A DNA stretch of 64,000 nucleotides from Aedes albopictus (Eukaryota; Arthropoda; Insecta; Diptera; Culicidae): assembly GCF_035046485.1 (NCBI RefSeq), contig NC_085137.1, positions 257,126,013 to 257,190,012 of the forward strand, read 5' to 3'. How positions within the stretch are numbered: position 1 is the first letter of the stretch; each line of letters opens with the position of its first letter. Shown here piece by piece: positions 59,847-64,000 of this stretch. A program made the position numbers and the translations under genes. The notes below the pieces were generated by a model that saw nothing but the letters and a program-made list of their open reading frames with translations, searched no databases and had not been told where the DNA came from.

Positions 59847-60870
59847 TACGGGACTGAAAAATAGAAAAATGCGCCATTGCCAGTGGTACAAGTTGTGCGG
59901 TGAAAAAAGTGAAAAATTTTAAAGTGTAAGATTTCAATAGCAGATTAATGTGAACTATTTTACAATAGGGGGATTCACTTAACAGCGTAAACTGATTAAA
60001 CTGATTGAACGTCGCGATCACCAAAGCAATCTTTGATTATTTCATTCGCAAAATCATGAAACATTTCAAATAAGCAGAAAATCATTGCTTACGCAGCAAT
60101 TTAATCTTTTTAGTGAGTACCCCTAATGTAACACAATTTAAATTCACAGCATGTGCCAAAATTCAACATACCCGACAGTTATAGTTAAAGGGTGAATCGA
60201 TACCATTTTCAAACTAACGTAACTTTTTTCCTACTTCACCAAAATCAACCAAATTTTGCACAGTTTCTCCTTATAGTCTATTGATTACATATGTGTAATT
60301 GAGCAGTTACCAGTGAGATTCCGGTCGATATAGAATAAAATTAATTAACAGTTCTCAAAAAGATGTTGTTCAATCACATGCTAAGATCTAAAATTATGGT
60401 ATCGCGTCTTGGAACAATTAATGATAATACATTATCGAATCATCTTAATGTTCGTCAATAGGTTTCAGGAACGGTTGACAGTAAAACATAAGCTTGGAGC
60501 TGGGTAAAAACCAGGCACAATGCGCATAAACAAACCAGAGAGCTTTGATTATTTGTTTCAAGTGGAACCTGAACATGTCCACATGGAGGGCGTCGATCGA
60601 AAATGTCATGAATTTTTCTAGAACGCATCCTAAATTTGAACCAATACCAAAAAAATTGAAATAAATATATATACTAAAATACTGTAAGTTTTGATTTCAT
60701 TTCGTGAACTGTAGACAATTTGCGAATCAGTTGAAAGTAGGGTGGTACAATAATAAACGACTCACCCTTTAGACAAAACATTAGAAAAATAACGGCACAA
60801 GTATTGTAAGTCACACAAACCAAACATTTCCACTTACAACTAATTCAAACAAATAATAAATTTAAATTTT

Positions 60871-60960
60871 AGTACCCCCTGATGAAGACGCCCACCAAGC
60901 GTCGAAACGTTGGGATAACAACAAACGTTGTTAGTTTATTAAAGACTGCGTAGCCGAAAA
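60871..60960 (+). ncRNA. Penelope-type hammerhead ribozyme-like motif
   Basis: Core boxes in order: CTGATGA (60879-60885), stem II GACGC (60887-60891) paired with GCGTC (60899-60903), GAAA (60904-60907), then stem III CGTT (60908-60911) paired with AACG (60924-60927) followed by TT at the expected UH cleavage position. Stem I is not evident. The following TTTATTAAAGACTGCGTAGC region is the kind of terminal sequence seen around Penelope-like elements. No Penelope reverse transcriptase is visible nearby, so this is a terminal remnant. Confidence 0.55.
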
Positions 60961-61435
60961 ACTTTAAATTTGGAATTGATTTTTTTTTGCAAAAAATATT
61001 AGTAGTTAGATTGTAGGCAGTTTTTGACAGAATATTTTGAAAGACCCCCATAATGACCCCCGATAGGTTACGCTGAGCGTGTACTGCATCAGCGTGGTGA
61101 ACATCAGATAATTCACAAATAAAGGTTAAATGTCAGATGGCATACACTTTTCGGGAAAACGGTACCTTCGGGCAACATTTTTCGGAGAAATGGAAATGGA
61201 AATTCGGGGAAAAAAAAGTTCGGGAAAATTGCATTTGGGGAACTTGTTTTCGGGAAAATGCCGAAAACAATCATCAGCATCAGTTTCCCATATTCGAGAC
61301 GGTCAATCAACGTCTGAGTGCCAGTGGAGGACTTTACGATCAACTGTATTGTGCACCCTGGTCCACTGGAAAGTTGGGGTGTTGTGTTAGTGGGCCTCAT
61401 ACTCATAGCAGTTATAAGGACATACTTTTTAGAAT

Positions 61436-61665
61436 CCCAAAATGGCCGCCACAATGGCCGACTTTGGCACCTACTCACGATTTCGAGCGCACAAATCTCT
61501 TCGTAAACAAAACTATGGCATCTGATCTTCTTATTTTAAGCTTATTACAAGTGAGCAAGAACAGAATAATGAAATGCACTGTTATTTGAAGCTTGCTCAT
61601 TGAGATTTGTGCGTCTGAAGTTTTGATGCACTGTTGAAGCAGGATTTCAAGACGTTTGTCCTTAA
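61436..61665 (+). repeat. dispersed 230-bp repeat, copy 2
   Basis: Diverged copy of 7411-7640, from CCAAAATGGCC to CAAGACGTTTGTCC. Confidence 0.7.
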
Positions 61666-61689
61666 ATCATCAAGCAACGAAACAAGAAC

Positions 61690-62830
61690 AAGAATACGAA
61701 CCAGATCCAATGGCCCATACGACGGAAAATGATTTGCGATTGGAATCTCGGTACGTGGAACTGCCGATTTCAACTCGGGAGAACCTGCATACTCACCGAT
61801 GTACTGAAGGAAAACGAATTCAGCATCGAAGTGCTGCAGAAGATGTGTTGGACAGAGCACGGCCTACGAGTTTACGATTTCACCACTTTCAAGCGCCTTT
61901 TTGATCATCACAGCAGATGGAATCCTTCTACGACATTATCGATGTCCGGACCTATCGTGGCGCACACATCGACTCGACTCTGATCATTACCTGGGGATGG
62001 TCAAACTGCATCCAAAAATTCTCCGTAATCAACCGTGTGCGATACAGACGGCCACCTCGGTACAACCTATAGGGCGACTTAAACAAGCGGATGTCGCTTT
62101 AGCATATGCGCAGAATGTTGACGAAGCTTTGCCGGACCAGGACAAGCTTCATTGTGTATTGAGTATTGAGTATTGTTTCCATTTCGGAGCGAGAACACCA
62201 TCAGGTACGTCGAATGGAGTCGAAGGAACGTTTGAAGGAAAGAAAGCAGTGCGAGTGGCAATGCGGGAGCATACTTATGACCAGGCAGAACGTGGAACGT
62301 TACAAACGGAAGCGGAAGCAGTAAACCCGCCCCTTTCAGGTGATGAAACGCCGTCTGTAATGAAGTCACAGGAAATGCAATTGTTATGTCGTTCTCAAGA
62401 AACATGAAACTCAATGCATCCCGCATTGAGGCTTCGTGCCCCAACCCGAAATATACCGGAGTTAGGAGGAAGCCTTTTGGTGAACTACGTGAGGTGACAT
62501 ACGGATCTTATCCCCCAAACACGTGGTTGGCTTCATCAAGCTAATCTCACCAGAATGGGGAAATCACACACTGTAACTCTGGATCTCTATTCATCAATAA
62601 TAATTGGTCTTGTGTTCAGTCGATACCAAGGTATCTCAATGACACATGTTAATAAGGTAGCTTGAGTAATTCACAGCAAAAGGGTATATCACAATAGTCC
62701 TAAAATCTGGACGCAGTGATCTTCACCCGACAAACGAAAGAAAACGCGAGGTGATAGAAAGGTGAAAGTAGCACTTCGACCAACACCTGAATGGTGTAGA
62801 GAACGCAAGCTTGGGGGGTCAAGGCAGTGG
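61690..62830 (+). pseudogene. old degenerate RTE endonuclease/linker fragment (copy 3)
   Basis: Aligns in pieces with the RTE at 31090-32450: GATTTGCGATTGGAATCTCG matches the start of the endonuclease, then TTATCGATGTCCGGACCTAT, GCGGATGTCGCTTTAGCATA, TCGTTCTCAAGAAACATGA and GAGGTGATAGAAAGGTGAAA near 62745. Many indels and deletions (about 61880-61900, 62150-62190) and an unrelated stretch at about 62500-62690 show it is old. Confidence 0.8.
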
Positions 62831-62879
62831 AAGAAATGGCTTCGTTGGCACCGTGGACCGACCATCTGAGTGAAGTATA

Positions 62880-64000
62880 GACGCTCCAATAAGTATCAAT
62901 GCAAAAAATTGGGTACATATTTTATGACAAATAGAATCAACTTATTTTGAAAATGAAAATATATGTTTGAGTTTTGCTTGAATCCTATTAGCAGCTCGAT
63001 TGATCTTTTCTGTTTTTACTAGCAAATGCTGGAATCATTTCAATGAGTAAATATAAGTGTTGATGCCATGATATGGGCCAACAAAGGTGATCGATACAGC
63101 ATCGTTAATTTCAATCTGACCAGACACATAGTACAACAATGAGTCAGCCACTATTCGTCCTTTTAGACTTCCGAGAAGAACATAATATAAAAACCAGTGT
63201 ATCTCCTTACCACCCATTACCAGCATTATCAACGTACCGAAAAAAAAAACATCCAGCTGGGCTGTGTCAATAAAACATAAAAACGGTTTAAACTTTTCCC
63301 AGCGTCAACTGGTTTGAACCCGACACATCATTCATTAGAACTGGGTTTTGGAACGTCACTATAAATGTCAGCGGCAGGCTGTAGCAAAAGAAAAATGTAA
63401 CATTCCACAGCCCCGATGATATAAAGCAGAGTTCCTACCCTACGTATTCTACTAAAGGGGGGAAACTTTCCAAGCAGTAGCATCTATTGAGGCAAGAGTA
63501 GGAGTAGAGCGATTTCTTAAAGGTAACGCTGTGGGGCGAAATATGTGAGAAACCTTTGTTGTGAATTATTCTATTCAGCACAGATAAAGCAGCGTGTAGC
63601 TCTGAAACGTTTATTGTATGATTTCATCGACATCTTGAACCAAACCTAAAGCCATTTTTGCACGAGTTACATCAGGCAGTTGAGATGAAGGGATCGATTT
63701 TGAAATTGTCTCTAATTCAAAGGATTCGGTTCATTGGTTTATAAACGTATACATTTCTACAATTTAGGAAGCGTCTTCAGTGCGAAGCTGATCGGAGCAA
63801 AGAATGCTAGCCAGAAAACAATATGTCACCATTTCCCGAAGGGGAGTGAGTAGTCAACCATGAATTTGTAAAACGTGGCAGTCACCTAAGAAACGAAAAC
63901 GTGATTTATCACGGAAAGCATAACGAATTAATACGCTAATTAGGGTTCAATTAGTGCCGATACATTCAGTCGGTAGAACGATAAAATGCTAGTGTTGTAT
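62880..64000. other. no supportable gene
   Basis: Unique-looking AT-rich sequence with no recognisable coding or repeat signal in this window. Confidence 0.45.

Larger units (their letters stand above)
57435..60870. other. spacer outside listed repeats; no gene seen
   Basis: Upstream flank of the sNPF first coding exon on the minus strand, so 5' UTR exons and promoter could lie here, but none could be picked out. It contains repeat K copy 4 and one MITE. Confidence 0.45.

Noticed and set aside
1..64000. CRISPR arrays, operons, bacterial or phage systems
   Set aside because: Split genes, SINEs, LINEs and LTR elements show a eukaryotic (mosquito) genome; no regularly spaced direct-repeat array with unique spacers exists. 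The array at 39898-40702 has degenerate units and AT-rich spacers.

Overview
This looks like a non-coding-rich stretch of an aedine mosquito nuclear genome (Aedes type; species not resolvable by eye). The evidence is AT-rich spacer, tRNA-derived SINEs, several RTE-clade LINEs, many TA-flanked and 8-bp-flanked DNA elements, and one recognisable insect neuropeptide gene. No bacterial, rRNA or CRISPR features are present. The only host protein gene I can support is short neuropeptide F (sNPF) on the minus strand. Four coding exons fit with correct splice sites and matching phases: 56451-56361 (signal peptide), 36724-36567, 27343-27185 and 27084-26869. They give a precursor of about 206 residues with three RLRF-amide peptides and one RLRW-amide peptide. 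Intron 1 is about 19.6 kb, intron 2 about 9.2 kb and intron 3 only 100 bp; the two large introns are filled with transposable elements. Layout from left to right: 1-3470, no gene seen. 3471-7000, LINE and SINE fragments plus an RTE inserted in a MITE. 7400-10640, a three-level nest (DNA element, retroposon, TA-flanked element). 10640-17700, repeats, a LINE tail, a palindrome and a 2.1-kb TA-flanked element. 17757-21190, a 3.4-kb foldback element with an 8-bp target duplication. 21400-22100, SINE pieces. 23310-25829, a Tc1-type foldback element with another nested in it. 26220-27343, a palindrome and the last two sNPF exons. 27344-36566, intron 2, holding a full-length RTE interrupted by a hAT-type element. 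36567-36724, sNPF exon 2. 36725-56360, intron 1, holding a young env-bearing Ty3/gypsy (errantivirus-like) element at 37459-47230, a second RTE, MITEs and a SINE. 56361-56451, sNPF exon 1. The remainder to 64000 is repeat relics, including a Penelope-type hammerhead motif. The gypsy element is the most notable mobile element. It has near-identical LTRs, a CATG target duplication, a tRNA-Leu-type primer site, open pol and env frames, and no gag-protease-early RT region. Between env and the 3' LTR it carries an array of about 11 imperfect repeats that recalls the gypsy insulator, and a broken fragment resembling the host gene supervillin (gelsolin fold). It lies in the sense direction between the signal-peptide exon and the peptide exons of sNPF.
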